Below are positions 8,591-17,214 of a stretch of 44,284 nucleotides of DNA, piece by piece. The translations under genes were made by a program, and so were the position numbers. The notes under the pieces are model-generated. The model worked only from the letters and a program-made list of their open reading frames with translations, was not told the origin of the DNA and ran no database searches. Numbering within the stretch: position 1 is the first letter of the stretch; the number at the start of each line of letters is the position of its first letter. This DNA comes from an uncultured Bacteroidota bacterium (GTDB lineage Bacteria; Bacteroidota; Rhodothermia; Rhodothermales; UBA10348), in NCBI GenBank assembly GCA_937876355.1, contig CALFHN010000114.1, positions 1 to 44,284 on the forward strand, given 5' to 3'.

Positions 8591-10708
8591 TTAGTTGGTT
8601 GAAATGGAAAGCCCGGCAAAGAGCTGCCGGCCAGAAAGAGAGGGCACAAATTGTGGGCTCGTGTATCCCATAAGGTTGTTGACACCAGCTTGCAATGTTA
8701 TTCTGGAAGTGACGTCTCGGGTGAAAGACGTATTCAGGATCAAGTAACCTTTTACGTATTCGGAAGCTGCGTCCAGAATGGAATTTCCGTTCAGGTCTCC
8801 GTAGCCGTATCGGGATCGGATGGTGCCTCTGATTTGAATATTTGTGTGTTTGTCAGGGCTCGTGTAAGCCACCTGAATCGTTCCGCTGTGTTTGGACCGA
8901 TTAAACAACCCGCCGTAGTCACTTCGGCTTAGCCTGTAATCGCGACCATTCTGGCGTCCAAAAACGATTCCTTGATCGATGTCTTCTAGGACGCGGCGGT
9001 CTTTTGCGCTTAAAAACTGATACCCCATCGAGATATGGATGGATCGAAAGGGTTGGGCTGTGATTTCAGTTGATAGACCTTGGGTATAGATTCGGCTCAA
9101 ATTGACGTACGTAAACACCTGTTGACCATTGGGTTTTGCGGCCACTGGTAGGGTCTCAATAAGATCGCGGACGTTGTTTCTAAAGGCAGAAATATGGACT
9201 TGAATACGAGACGTAAGGTCGAAATCAGCACTTAGATTGTATGCGACTGACGTTTCGGGTAAGATGTCCGTGAAGGTATCTGGATCGGTCAGATAGGCTT
9301 GGATTTGTCCAAGTGATTCGAGATTTTGTAGGGCACCGGCTACGTCTGATGCACCGACGACGGTATACCCTGCGACTGCATTGGTGAAATCCATGTACAG
9401 TTGTTGAAAACTGGGTGCTTTAAAACCTGAGCCAATAGATCCTCGAACTCGAAGGCTTCCAGCCGATTTATACATGACAGCGGCCTTGGGGCTGAAATGG
9501 ATTCCAAAATCAGAGTGCCGATCGAGGCGACCGCTGGTAATTATTTGTAACCAGTTCCAAGGAAACCACTGCTGCTGACTGAAGGCAAAGGTGGTCTGAT
9601 TTGTTCGTGCTCCTCCCGAAATGCGGTCCGCTTCAACGAATTCGCCAATAAGTCCAGCTCCAGTATTGACGATTAAGCCCCTTGGGAGGATCAGGTCGTG
9701 CTGCACTTCTGCTTTTTGGTAGCCTTGATTAAATTGAACGACGGAGTGCCCAGTCGTGTCGTCCAATTCGGAGTGCGAATCAAACGATGTAAGGTGGCCC
9801 CGAAACGTAAAACGATGTTTGGGTGAAAATTTCCAAACGAAGCTGGGGGAAAGACTCCAATCTTTTTGTCTAAATCGCTCTTCAAACGATAACTCTACCC
9901 CTGATTGATCAAACCCGATCACATTCGACTGATTTTGAATGGCGAGCCGAGCTCCTAGGGATGCGGTCACCTTTTCTCCAAACGTGTCGTCAAAACGAGC
10001 TGTCGACGTGTGGGTTACAAAGCTTGGGCCGGTTAACCCGATTACATCGGGCGATAGGTCATATCCGTCCGAACTGTACCTGTCGTAATTAAATCGACTG
10101 CCGAGGCCTTTGATAATGGACTCTATCGCGACATTGGAATTGCGAGTGCCGTTCGATTGGATACGATGGCTGGCAAATCCTGCTAATGGCTTGGTGGCCG
10201 ATCTGGTTCTGAGGTTTATTACCCCAGCGAGGGCCTCGCTTCCGTAAAGCGAAGAAGATGGACCCTGAACAATTTCCACCCGCTCAATATTGGACACTGA
10301 AAAACGGTCCAAGTCCAACGTACCACCATTTCGTCCGATGACGGGCTGGCCATCAATCAGAATGAGGGTGTATTCAGAGTCAAATCCCTGAAGCTGGATA
10401 CCCGATCCAAAATAATGGATTTGCAAAAACCCCGTTTCTTCAGACAATAGATCTGAAAGACGAAGGCCGCCACGTAAGCGAATTTGTTCGCCCAAGATTA
10501 CTTTCGTTGGTATTGGGACATCACGGAGTTCAATGGCTGATTTAGTTGCGGTTACTACCATAACTGGGAGTTCGATGAACCATAAAGAATCAGAAGGAGG
10601 GGCAGATTTATTGTTTTGTCCGAAGGAAGGCGAAATCACCAAAAATGTGATCAACACACACAGTCCAATCCGTACTTTGCGGGTAGAAATATGAGCAAAT
10701 GTTCTCAT
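8591..10708 (-). CDS. TonB-dependent outer-membrane receptor (heme/siderophore type)
   Basis: I start at ATG 10706-10708 (MRTFAHISTRKVRIGLCVLI), which gives a normal signal peptide ending SFGQ; an upstream start adds 14 residues. After the signal comes a TonB box (LPVMVVTATKS) and the plug domain with VPIPTKVILGEQIRLRGG, LIDGQPVIGRNGG, LDLDRFSVSNIERVEIVQGP and SSLYGSEALAGVINLRT. A 22-strand barrel of about 500 residues ends in RQLFAGLSISTN. There is no SusC-type N-terminal extension, so this is a FepA/HmuR-like transporter of about 705 residues. With the adjacent HmuY-like lipoprotein, heme or a related iron source is the most likely cargo. The gene is transcribed divergently from the regulator at 10847, and the AT-rich repeats between them may control both. 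Confidence 0.9.
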   Translation of the reverse strand: MRTFAHISTRKVRIGLCVLITFLVISPSFGQNNKSAPPSDSLWFIELPVMVVTATKSAIELRDVPIPTKVILGEQIRLRGGLRLSDLLSEETGFLQIHYFGSGIQLQGFDSEYTLILIDGQPVIGRNGGTLDLDRFSVSNIERVEIVQGPSSSLYGSEALAGVINLRTRSATKPLAGFASHRIQSNGTRNSNVAIESIIKGLGSRFNYDRYSSDGYDLSPDVIGLTGPSFVTHTSTARFDDTFGEKVTASLGARLAIQNQSNVIGFDQSGVELSFEERFRQKDWSLSPSFVWKFSPKHRFTFRGHLTSFDSHSELDDTTGHSVVQFNQGYQKAEVQHDLILPRGLIVNTGAGLIGEFVEADRISGGARTNQTTFAFSQQQWFPWNWLQIITSGRLDRHSDFGIHFSPKAAVMYKSAGSLRVRGSIGSGFKAPSFQQLYMDFTNAVAGYTVVGASDVAGALQNLESLGQIQAYLTDPDTFTDILPETSVAYNLSADFDLTSRIQVHISAFRNNVRDLIETLPVAAKPNGQQVFTYVNLSRIYTQGLSTEITAQPFRSIHISMGYQFLSAKDRRVLEDIDQGIVFGRQNGRDYRLSRSDYGGLFNRSKHSGTIQVAYTSPDKHTNIQIRGTIRSRYGYGDLNGNSILDAASEYVKGYLILNTSFTRDVTSRITLQAGVNNLMGYTSPQFVPSLSGRQLFAGLSISTN

Positions 10709-10770
10709 TTGAGACAGATTGTTAAGTATTATGAGGTTTAGGGGACACATAAAAATTAAACCTAATCAAA

Positions 10771-10820
10771 TCTATACATTATCAAATACGTAAATATGTA
10801 ATTGTATAGAATTGTATATC
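10771..10820. promoter_or_regulatory. AT-rich operator-like repeats between divergent genes
   Basis: ATTGTATAGA (10801-10810) and ATTGTATATC (10811-10820) are direct repeats spaced exactly one helical turn. On the other strand, AATGTATAGA lies at 10771-10780, so CTATACA and TGTATAG also form an inverted repeat (10772-10778 and 10803-10809) around TACGTA. The block lies between the TonB receptor and the MerR-like gene. Binding of that regulator, or of an iron regulator, is inference. Confidence 0.45.
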
Positions 10821-10846
10821 AATGTTCGAATAAGAAGTGCAGTGTT

Positions 10847-11494
10847 ATGTCTGAGTTATTCTTTTCCTTAAAAGCTGCTGCGAAGCTATTGGGCGTACAT
10901 CCCGTTACTCTTCGTCGATGGGCCGAAAGGGGGAAAATTAAAGCCAACCGCACGCCCGGCGGACACAGGCGATTCACGGAAGCAGAAATCAACAGGTTAT
11001 TGCAAAAACCGGAAGTGGCCAAGTCAGTCACTATCGGTGAAAAGCTCGGTGAAAGTGCGATGCTCGCTACTCGAAAAGATTTAGTGACTAATACAGCAGA
11101 TTGGAATACATCGATTGAGCCGAAGGACAAAGAGGAAAAGCGACTCCTTGGGCGGCGACTAATGGGATTGTTGATGCAATACATCGCAACCGATGAGGAA
11201 GCGAGCGAGGAAGTGATGGATGAAGCTAGAGTTATCGGACGCATCTATGCCAAAAGTATTGTGATGAGTGGCATTTCGTTGCAAGAAGCACTTCGAGCGA
11301 CCAATTATTTTAGAGACCATATCCTAGAATCCGCCGTTGTATTGCCAGAAGCCGCGCGCCGGCGGCCCGAAGCCAACCAAAAGATGTTTCGCAAGTTGAA
11401 CTACTTTTTGAATGAAGTTCAAATTGTGATTGCCAACTGTTATGAGTCGGTGGGTGCTGTAGTAGTGATCGGCCAAAACAAAGGGCACAAATAG
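10847..11494 (+). CDS. MerR/excisionase-type HTH regulator with helical C-terminal domain
   Basis: The N-terminus (MSELFFSLKAAAKLLGVHPVTL) runs into RRWAERGKIKANRTPGGHRRF, the winged helix of MerR/BldC/excisionase-like DNA-binding proteins, with TPGGHRRFTEAEI as the wing. A variable linker follows, and then a mainly helical domain of about 130 residues (LLGRRLMGLLMQYIATDEE, EARVIGRIYAKSIVMSGISL, ATNYFRDHILES). This resembles the small sensory four-helix domains found with RsbR-like or diguanylate-cyclase-linked regulators. I start at ATG 10847; the frame extends to a TTG at 10802 that would overlap the repeats. The effector is unknown. It may control itself and the divergent receptor, and mnmA follows after 32 bp, possibly in the same transcript. 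Confidence 0.8.
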   Translation: MSELFFSLKAAAKLLGVHPVTLRRWAERGKIKANRTPGGHRRFTEAEINRLLQKPEVAKSVTIGEKLGESAMLATRKDLVTNTADWNTSIEPKDKEEKRLLGRRLMGLLMQYIATDEEASEEVMDEARVIGRIYAKSIVMSGISLQEALRATNYFRDHILESAVVLPEAARRRPEANQKMFRKLNYFLNEVQIVIANCYESVGAVVVIGQNKGHK

Positions 11495-11526
11495 AGTATT
11501 CTTCGAAGTACCGTCAAAGATTGGAT

Positions 11527-12654
11527 ATGAGTGATAAAGGGAAAGTGCTAGTGGCTATGAGCGGGGGAGTAGATTCCTCTGTGGCAGCTGTTATGCTCAA
11601 GGAACAAGGTTATGAAGTGGTCGGGATCACCATGAAGACATGGGATTACGCTCAAAGTGGTGGCCGTTCCGGTAAGGAGGTGGGATGTTGTACTCTGGAG
11701 TCTATGAATGACGCTAGGGCAATCGGCATTAAGTATGATTTCCCACATTTTATTGTAGATATCCGCAAGGAATTTGGAGATTGGGTCATAGATCGATTCA
11801 CCGAAGAATACATGGCGGGCCGAACTCCCAATCCATGTGTTTTATGCAATACCCATATCAAATGGGAGTCTCTAATGCGCCGAGCAGACTCGCTTGGATG
11901 TGAGTTTATTGCCACGGGGCATTACGCCAGACTTAGAAAAGACGAAGAATCCGGTCGCCAGATCCTACAAACAGGTTTAGATCTCAATAAGGATCAAAGT
12001 TATGCGTTGTGGGGCGTTTCTCAGGAAAACCTTTCAAGGACCATATTTCCGCTTGGAAACTTGACGAAGCCTGAAATTCGAAAAATGGCTGCAGACTATG
12101 GACTCGACGAAGTGGCAAACAAGCCGGATTCGTATGAAATCTGTTTTGTGCCAGACAACAATTATCGGAGGTTCCTGAGGGAACGAGTACCATATATGGA
12201 CGAACGGGCTGGAAAAGGCCCATTTGTCCTTTCGTCCGGGGAGCCGTTTGGCACGCACGAAGGATACCCATTCTATACTATTGGCCAGCGCCACGGACTC
12301 GGTCTCGCAACCGGAGAGCCGATATATGTGACTCATATTGATCCGGATACCAATACGGTGACCGTCGGACCAAAGGAAGAATTGATGGGAACGGCGCTTT
12401 CTGCAGGACAAATCAATTTTGTTAAAACACCCGATTTATTAACGGAAAGAGAGGCGTTTGCCAAAATTCGTTACAAAGATCCCGGAGCTCCGTGTGTGGT
12501 TTGGCAAGAAGACAATATTCTCCATGTTCGTTTTACCACGCCTCGTCGTGCAATCACTCCAGGACAGGCCATCGTGTTATACGATGGGGATGAAGTTTTA
12601 GCTGGAGCATGGATTATACAAGTAGAACACCCAGAGACCGTGGTTATTGCGTAA
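11527..12654 (+). CDS. mnmA: tRNA-specific 2-thiouridylase MnmA
   Basis: This cytosolic enzyme makes the 2-thio group of wobble U34 in tRNA for Lys, Glu and Gln, using ATP and a persulfide relay. The 375-residue protein has the PP-loop MSGGVDSS (residues 11-18), the catalytic Cys in RTPNPCVLCN (C104), ATGHYARL, KDQSYALW, the second Cys in DSYEICFVPD (C206), and the C-terminal beta-barrel with FYTIGQRHGLGLATGEPIYV and FTTPRRAITPGQAIVLYDGD. All key residues are present and length is normal. ATG 11527 is preferred to the TTG two codons earlier. A clear terminator follows. Confidence 0.97.
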   Translation: MSDKGKVLVAMSGGVDSSVAAVMLKEQGYEVVGITMKTWDYAQSGGRSGKEVGCCTLESMNDARAIGIKYDFPHFIVDIRKEFGDWVIDRFTEEYMAGRTPNPCVLCNTHIKWESLMRRADSLGCEFIATGHYARLRKDEESGRQILQTGLDLNKDQSYALWGVSQENLSRTIFPLGNLTKPEIRKMAADYGLDEVANKPDSYEICFVPDNNYRRFLRERVPYMDERAGKGPFVLSSGEPFGTHEGYPFYTIGQRHGLGLATGEPIYVTHIDPDTNTVTVGPKEELMGTALSAGQINFVKTPDLLTEREAFAKIRYKDPGAPCVVWQEDNILHVRFTTPRRAITPGQAIVLYDGDEVLAGAWIIQVEHPETVVIA

Positions 12655-12683
12655 CTCTTTGTTCTGCACAGGATGAAAATCCC

Positions 12684-12711
12684 AAAAGACCTTTTAAATA
12701 GGTCTTTATTT
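12684..12711 (+). terminator. Intrinsic terminator after mnmA
   Basis: AAAGACC (12685-12691) pairs with GGTCTTT (12701-12707) across an AT-rich loop, and the right arm continues into ATTTTG. The A-rich left flank and T-rich right flank fit a Rho-independent terminator ending mnmA 30-55 bp after its stop. Confidence 0.7.
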
Positions 12712-12720
12712 TGACTTTGG

Positions 12721-13375
12721 GTGGCAGATACAACCAGCCTAGACCTTGAATTTTCGCGCTGTTTAATGAACTTCGAAGAACTCTCAATCGCATGGCCTTT
12801 TTTTCTCGCGAGCTTCATAGCTGGCGGAACGGCCATCCGATCTAGAAATGTAAAAAGAACCGCCACTGCGCTTTACTTCACCTTGTGCGTAGGTGCGGCT
12901 AGTTATTGGTCTTTTGTCAATGGACTACATTTAATAATGTTGGAGATTGAGCCGGAGGTGTTATTAAGTAATGCCACTTACGTTGGAATTCCCTTTCTTC
13001 CTCTTTTTTGGGCCGCATCAAAGACTCATGCTCGTTTTAGTGCTTAAATTCAATTCAAAAAGGCACTAATCGAAAAATGGTACAGGGTAGATATTAAGCT
13101 AATCGAAAACCCTTCGGGGCTGCCTGAAGGGCGCCTTATTATTTTGCTCGACATAAGCGTGGCTAAAAAAGTGGTAATCCACGTACAGGACACGATGAGA
13201 AAATCGGAAGAGCTTTCGCTGCTAAAATCTGCCTTTTTATCAAATATGAGCCACGATGTTCGGACTCCACTTGCTAGAATTATCGGATTGGTCGACGTAC
13301 TTGTTGAGGAATGCCAAGGTGAACAATTAGAGTTTGCCGAAATGATTCGAGATAGTGGCGATCGGTTACCAATAG
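12721..13375 (+). pseudogene. Remnant of a 7TM sensor histidine kinase
   Basis: One reading frame runs from GTG 12721 to about 13375 with a single internal TAA at 13045-13047. Before the stop there are about three helices of a 7TM histidine-kinase sensor (FEELSIAWPFFLASFIAGGT, ALYFTLCVGAASYWSFVNGL, NATYVGIPFLPLFWAASK). After it comes the end of a PAS domain (KWYRVDIKLIENPSG, GRLIILLDIS) and a HisKA dimerisation helix with the phosphoacceptor His in AFLSNMSHDVRTPLARIIG. The frame breaks off at EMIRDSGDRLP, where this family would continue toward the ATPase domain. Helices 4-7, most of PAS and the whole HATPase domain are missing, so it is an inactive relic with an internal deletion, a stop and a lost 3' end. 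The 3' junction abuts the convergent epimerase gene. Confidence 0.85.
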
Positions 13376-14458
13376 CTAGTAATGGAACGGTGGCAGCTTC
13401 GTCCAACCCAGTCCGGGCTTCGTAGGTGCCAGGAGTTTACCGGCATGTAGGGTCACTAAGGATTCAAACGGGTCTTCTGAAAGGTCAAAATGACCATCGA
13501 GATCGTAAAATTGAACATTTGGATGTGCTGCGCCAAAATGAAGCGCTGCACAAATAGAGAGAGCCGATTCATCCATACAGCCGAGCATCGTCCGCATGCC
13601 CGCTTGCACCGCGATTGCATCAATTTGTGATGAGGCTCCAAATCCACCCATTTTTTGAAGTTTGATGTTGATAAGCCGGACTGATCCCAAGTCGCCGATA
13701 TGTTTGGCGTCGTCCTCTGTCTGAACCGCCTCGTCGGCCATGACGGGTATCGAGGTTGCACTCGCCGCCAATCCCAACAACGGGAAGTCGAGTTTTGGAG
13801 TTGGTTGTTCCAAATAACTGAGCTTCAGGGTGGAGGCGTCGCGGTCAAGTTTTTCGACATCTTGCAAGGAATACCCTTGATTGGCGTCAAGAGCCAGCAT
13901 GATTTCTGAACCCAATTCGTCTCGAAGAATAGTTAATCGATCGATATCCAATTGAACATTATGACCTCCTTTGACCTTAATGAAGTGGAAGCCTTGCTTG
14001 ATCAGGAGCCGGCCCCGGTCTAGGGTTTCTTGTAGCGAAGAAATACCAATAGTTACACTGGTTGTAACTGCCTTTAGTGCGCCTTCGCGCCCGCCCATCC
14101 ATTCAACCAAAGATTGATTTGCCGCGCTCGCCGACATGTCGGCGAGCGCCATATCAAGCGCCGTCATGGCTGACGGCGTATTGGACAGGGAACGAATTAT
14201 TGAAGCCCAGTACTCCGGGTCTCCAAGGGCCCTTCCGTTTATCAGCGGGATGATGCTGTTGAGCGCAGCGAATGACATCTCTGGGGTTTCGTCAGTAACA
14301 TCAGGAGCCGCGGCAGCGCATCCAACTCCACAAACCCCATCATTCGTCTCCAAAACGAGGAAATGATTAACAGTATCTGTAATTGTTACATATGCAATCG
14401 TGTACGGAACCGTCAGCGGAATGGCCATCGAATGAACAGTTGCTCGTACAATTATCAT
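13376..14458 (-). CDS. Enolase-superfamily epimerase, DgcA / L-Ala-D/L-Glu epimerase-like
   Basis: This is a 360-residue member of the mandelate-racemase/dipeptide-epimerase branch. The N-terminal capping domain (IPLTVPYTIAYVTIT) is followed by the barrel with KVK (K161, K163), metal ligands D191 (LALDANQGYS), E217 (YLEQP) and D242 (MADEAV), the second catalytic Lys at K266 (NIKLQKMGG), and GCMDES and DLDGHFDL near the end. The family racemises L-Ala-D/L-Glu dipeptides in peptidoglycan recycling. A related branch next to DUF1611 proteins acts as N-acetyl-glutamate racemase in D-glutamate use (DgcA). The gene directly upstream in the operon is a DUF1611 protein, so the DgcN-DgcA role is favoured. 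Substrate choice is inference. Confidence 0.85.
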   Translation of the reverse strand: MIIVRATVHSMAIPLTVPYTIAYVTITDTVNHFLVLETNDGVCGVGCAAAAPDVTDETPEMSFAALNSIIPLINGRALGDPEYWASIIRSLSNTPSAMTALDMALADMSASAANQSLVEWMGGREGALKAVTTSVTIGISSLQETLDRGRLLIKQGFHFIKVKGGHNVQLDIDRLTILRDELGSEIMLALDANQGYSLQDVEKLDRDASTLKLSYLEQPTPKLDFPLLGLAASATSIPVMADEAVQTEDDAKHIGDLGSVRLINIKLQKMGGFGASSQIDAIAVQAGMRTMLGCMDESALSICAALHFGAAHPNVQFYDLDGHFDLSEDPFESLVTLHAGKLLAPTKPGLGWTKLPPFHY

Positions 14459-14495
14459 GAAAGTAGTTCGGTCAGTGGATGAGACCTATTCGGAT

Positions 14496-15659
14496 TCACC
14501 CGATTGGTTTTCGCGTTCGCAAATGGTCTTCCAGGATATCGATCAATCTATCACATCCCTCACGAATAACATCAATTGTTGGTCGACCGAACATTTGTTC
14601 GTAGGACGCGCAAATTGATTTAGACTCTTCAGGAGTTAACCCGTTTGGATTCACTGTTATGGCAGCCACTAGTCGATCCGCTAACAATTCTAGCGCTTGA
14701 ATTTGGCGCATCATGGGCGGCATGGGGAGATGGTCAAATCCATCAAATGTTTTACGGGCCGGTACATCCTGCAGCAGTATTACATCTGGCTTGACGGAAG
14801 CGACAAGTTCTAGCCCTCCAGGATACGCAGGGTGAAGTAAAGCGCCCTGTCCTTCCACAATGATGACATCTGGTGCTGCCTCGCACCATGCTTTTCGAAC
14901 AACATGTTCGATTTCACCCGCCACAAAATCGTTAACCAAGGAGTCGAGCAGAATGCCAAATCGTGCTCCTTGCATCCAAGCGGTTTGTCCGGTTCCAATC
15001 ATCTCCGCCGAGTAACCTCTCGATTTTAAGGCGTTCCGGAGCATCCAAGCCGTGGTTCGTTTGCCAGAAGCAGAATCGGTGCCCAAAACCAACACTCGAA
15101 CGGACTGGACTTCCTTGACCTTCCCCTCGTAAAAATGAAGCTCCGATCGATGAGGGGGTTTTCGCACATCAACAAGCGAGACCCCATGTAGTTTGGCCAG
15201 GTTAACCAGGTCGTGGTCTTCACTCAAAAAAACATGAAGCCCGGAATAGATGTCAAGTCCGTGGGAAATGGCACGGGCAACCGCCACGCGAGCATCAGGC
15301 GGCAACACTCCTCCATCCGTGGCCAATCCGACAACAAATACACCGCCGGGCCCCGGAAGTCTATCTACCGCCTCGGCGAGCGTTGCCAAAATTGGAATAC
15401 CGTTGGGAGAGCCGTCCAAAAAGGTCCCTGCATCTTGGCCTGCAAAAATAGGGTCGACAACGGCTCGGACGTCAAAACGCTCCGTGAAGCGAATTAATCC
15501 ATGAGCTGTTTTGCCTCTCGTCGAATCCATGCAGTTGGCGCAATAAACGATGGCTGGTATTGGCGTAATTTCGAAATTTGTGTTGCGGTCGGGTGTTGCA
15601 GGGTCGTCGTTTTCCGGGAGCCTCTTTTCTAGGCCGTCTGGGGAAATAGCAGCTGTCAT
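14496..15659 (-). CDS. DUF1611 protein, DgcN-like (putative D-glutamate N-acetyltransferase)
   Basis: The 387-residue protein has the two-domain layout of DUF1611. The N-terminal Rossmann-like domain contains VYCANCMDSTRGKTAHGLIR, AVVDPIFAGQDAG and VFVVGLATDGGVLP. The C-terminal P-loop domain contains VLVLGTDSASGKRTTAWML, MIGTGQTAWMQG and VIIVEGQGALLHPAYPGG. The family was first known only as a P-loop protein; members paired with DgcA have been reported to acetylate D-glutamate, which the epimerase then turns into the L form. The ATG overlaps the end of the DAHP-synthase gene by 4 bp (ATGA) and the epimerase follows after 37 bp, so all three form one operon. The first 30 residues are poorly conserved-looking, so a later start is possible. 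Confidence 0.8.
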   Translation of the reverse strand: MTAAISPDGLEKRLPENDDPATPDRNTNFEITPIPAIVYCANCMDSTRGKTAHGLIRFTERFDVRAVVDPIFAGQDAGTFLDGSPNGIPILATLAEAVDRLPGPGGVFVVGLATDGGVLPPDARVAVARAISHGLDIYSGLHVFLSEDHDLVNLAKLHGVSLVDVRKPPHRSELHFYEGKVKEVQSVRVLVLGTDSASGKRTTAWMLRNALKSRGYSAEMIGTGQTAWMQGARFGILLDSLVNDFVAGEIEHVVRKAWCEAAPDVIIVEGQGALLHPAYPGGLELVASVKPDVILLQDVPARKTFDGFDHLPMPPMMRQIQALELLADRLVAAITVNPNGLTPEESKSICASYEQMFGRPTIDVIREGCDRLIDILEDHLRTRKPIG

Positions 15660-17044
15660 ACCGAGGCCTCTTGCCGCATTGCACGTTGTTTTCGAACGAT
15701 GGCAAATGCTAATTCAAGCGCCTGTTCACCGTTCAATCTCGGATCCACTTCACTCTGATAGGCACGCGATAGATCAGCTTCCTTAAGTCCGCGCGCACCA
15801 CCAATGCACTCGGTGACGTTTTCTCCGGTCAATTCTAAATGAACGCCACCTAAAATTGAGCCACAATCCGCATGGATATCAAACGCCTGTTCCAGTTCAG
15901 ACAGAATATTTTCATAACGGCGAGTTTTTACATCGTTTCCCACAACTTCCGTGTTTCCATGCATTGGATCGCAAGTCCACAATACGGTATGTCCTGATGT
16001 TTGAACTGCCTTAATCAACGGGCGGAGGCCTTTTTCAATATGTTTAGCCCCAAACCGAGTGATTAAAGAAATTTTTCCTGCCTCATGGTTCGCGTTCACC
16101 CTGTCTAAGAGCGGAATGAGAGTTTCCGGCGTCATTCCACTGCCTATTTTGATACCAATGGGATTTTGAATACCGCGAATATATTCAATGTGGGCCCCAT
16201 CAATCTGGTTGGTCCTCTTTCCAATCCAAGGGAAATGGGTGGAAAGGTTGTAGGCTTTGCTAGAATGTTCAGACTGTCGTGTAAACGCTTCTTCATACGG
16301 CAATAGGAGCGCTTCGTGACTGGTGTAAAACGAAACGCGGTCAATATCCCCAATAGGATTAGAAGATACCGCCTGCATAAATTTCAACGCTTCAAGAATT
16401 GAGTCCACAATTCCCTGATATTCGCGCCTTAATTCATCGTGTTCTACAAATCCTAAATCCCAGTTTTCGGGGTGATTGAGGTCGGCGAACCCGCCTTCAC
16501 CAAGTGCTCGGATATAGTTTAAGGAAATCGCTGAGTACTCGTAGGCCTTGATCATTCGCTCAGGCGCAGGTCTTCGAGCTTGTCTTCCAAATTCTGGAGC
16601 ATTGACGATATCACCTCGATACGACGGAAAAATTTCTCCGTTATTTTCTTCTGTATCTGAGGACCTAGGTTTTGCATATTGGCCAGCAAATCGGCCAACC
16701 CGAATAACAGGCATTCGAAGACCATAGACCAAGACTAGGCTCATTTGAAGCAAGACTTTCAATCGATTGGCGATGATGTCGGGCCTACATTCACTAAACA
16801 ACTCGGCACAGTCTCCGCCTTGGAGTAAAAACCGATTTCCAATGGAAGCCTGAGCTATTTGTCCCTTTAGGCGGTCTATTTCCCAGGGTGTGACTAAAGG
16901 AGGTTTTGAGTTCAGTTCCTCAACCACTTCCGCTAACTGTTTTTTGTCATCAAAAGCAGGCTGCTGTTCTGCTTCGTATTGCCGCCACGAATCACGGGTC
17001 CAAGTCTGAACGGGTTCTAGTGAAGGCATTTTAGGTTGGAACAT
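15656..17044 (-). CDS. Class II (plant-type) 3-deoxy-7-phosphoheptulonate synthase
   Basis: This cytosolic enzyme joins phosphoenolpyruvate and erythrose-4-phosphate in the first step of aromatic biosynthesis. The 462-residue length and motifs are those of the class II family: WTRDSWRQYEAEQQPAFDD, FLLQGGDCAELFSEC (metal Cys), VIRVGRFAGQYAKPRSSD, YRGDIVNAPEF, FYTSHEALLLPYEE, GIKIGSGMTPE, LITRFGAKHIEKGLRPLI, WTCDPMHGNTE (metal His) and GGVHLELTGENVTEC. There is no fused chorismate mutase. An internal ATG five codons in is an alternative start; no clear ribosome-binding site precedes either. It leads an operon with the DUF1611 and epimerase genes, an unusual partnership for a shikimate gene. Confidence 0.96.
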   Translation of the reverse strand: MFQPKMPSLEPVQTWTRDSWRQYEAEQQPAFDDKKQLAEVVEELNSKPPLVTPWEIDRLKGQIAQASIGNRFLLQGGDCAELFSECRPDIIANRLKVLLQMSLVLVYGLRMPVIRVGRFAGQYAKPRSSDTEENNGEIFPSYRGDIVNAPEFGRQARRPAPERMIKAYEYSAISLNYIRALGEGGFADLNHPENWDLGFVEHDELRREYQGIVDSILEALKFMQAVSSNPIGDIDRVSFYTSHEALLLPYEEAFTRQSEHSSKAYNLSTHFPWIGKRTNQIDGAHIEYIRGIQNPIGIKIGSGMTPETLIPLLDRVNANHEAGKISLITRFGAKHIEKGLRPLIKAVQTSGHTVLWTCDPMHGNTEVVGNDVKTRRYENILSELEQAFDIHADCGSILGGVHLELTGENVTECIGGARGLKEADLSRAYQSEVDPRLNGEQALELAFAIVRKQRAMRQEASV

Positions 17045-17214
17045 AAATATGTCGGTTCAACGAGCTTTGATCTACCTATAAGGTAGTGCCAAAAAGCCAG
17101 AAGCAGAATTCACCCTCTCGGGGTAAATTTTCGTCCGTGATCGATTCTTGGAGAACACACAGAGGAGAGAACCGTTTGCGTGACATGGTACCCGTAAAAT
17201 TGGATTTTGAAGAA

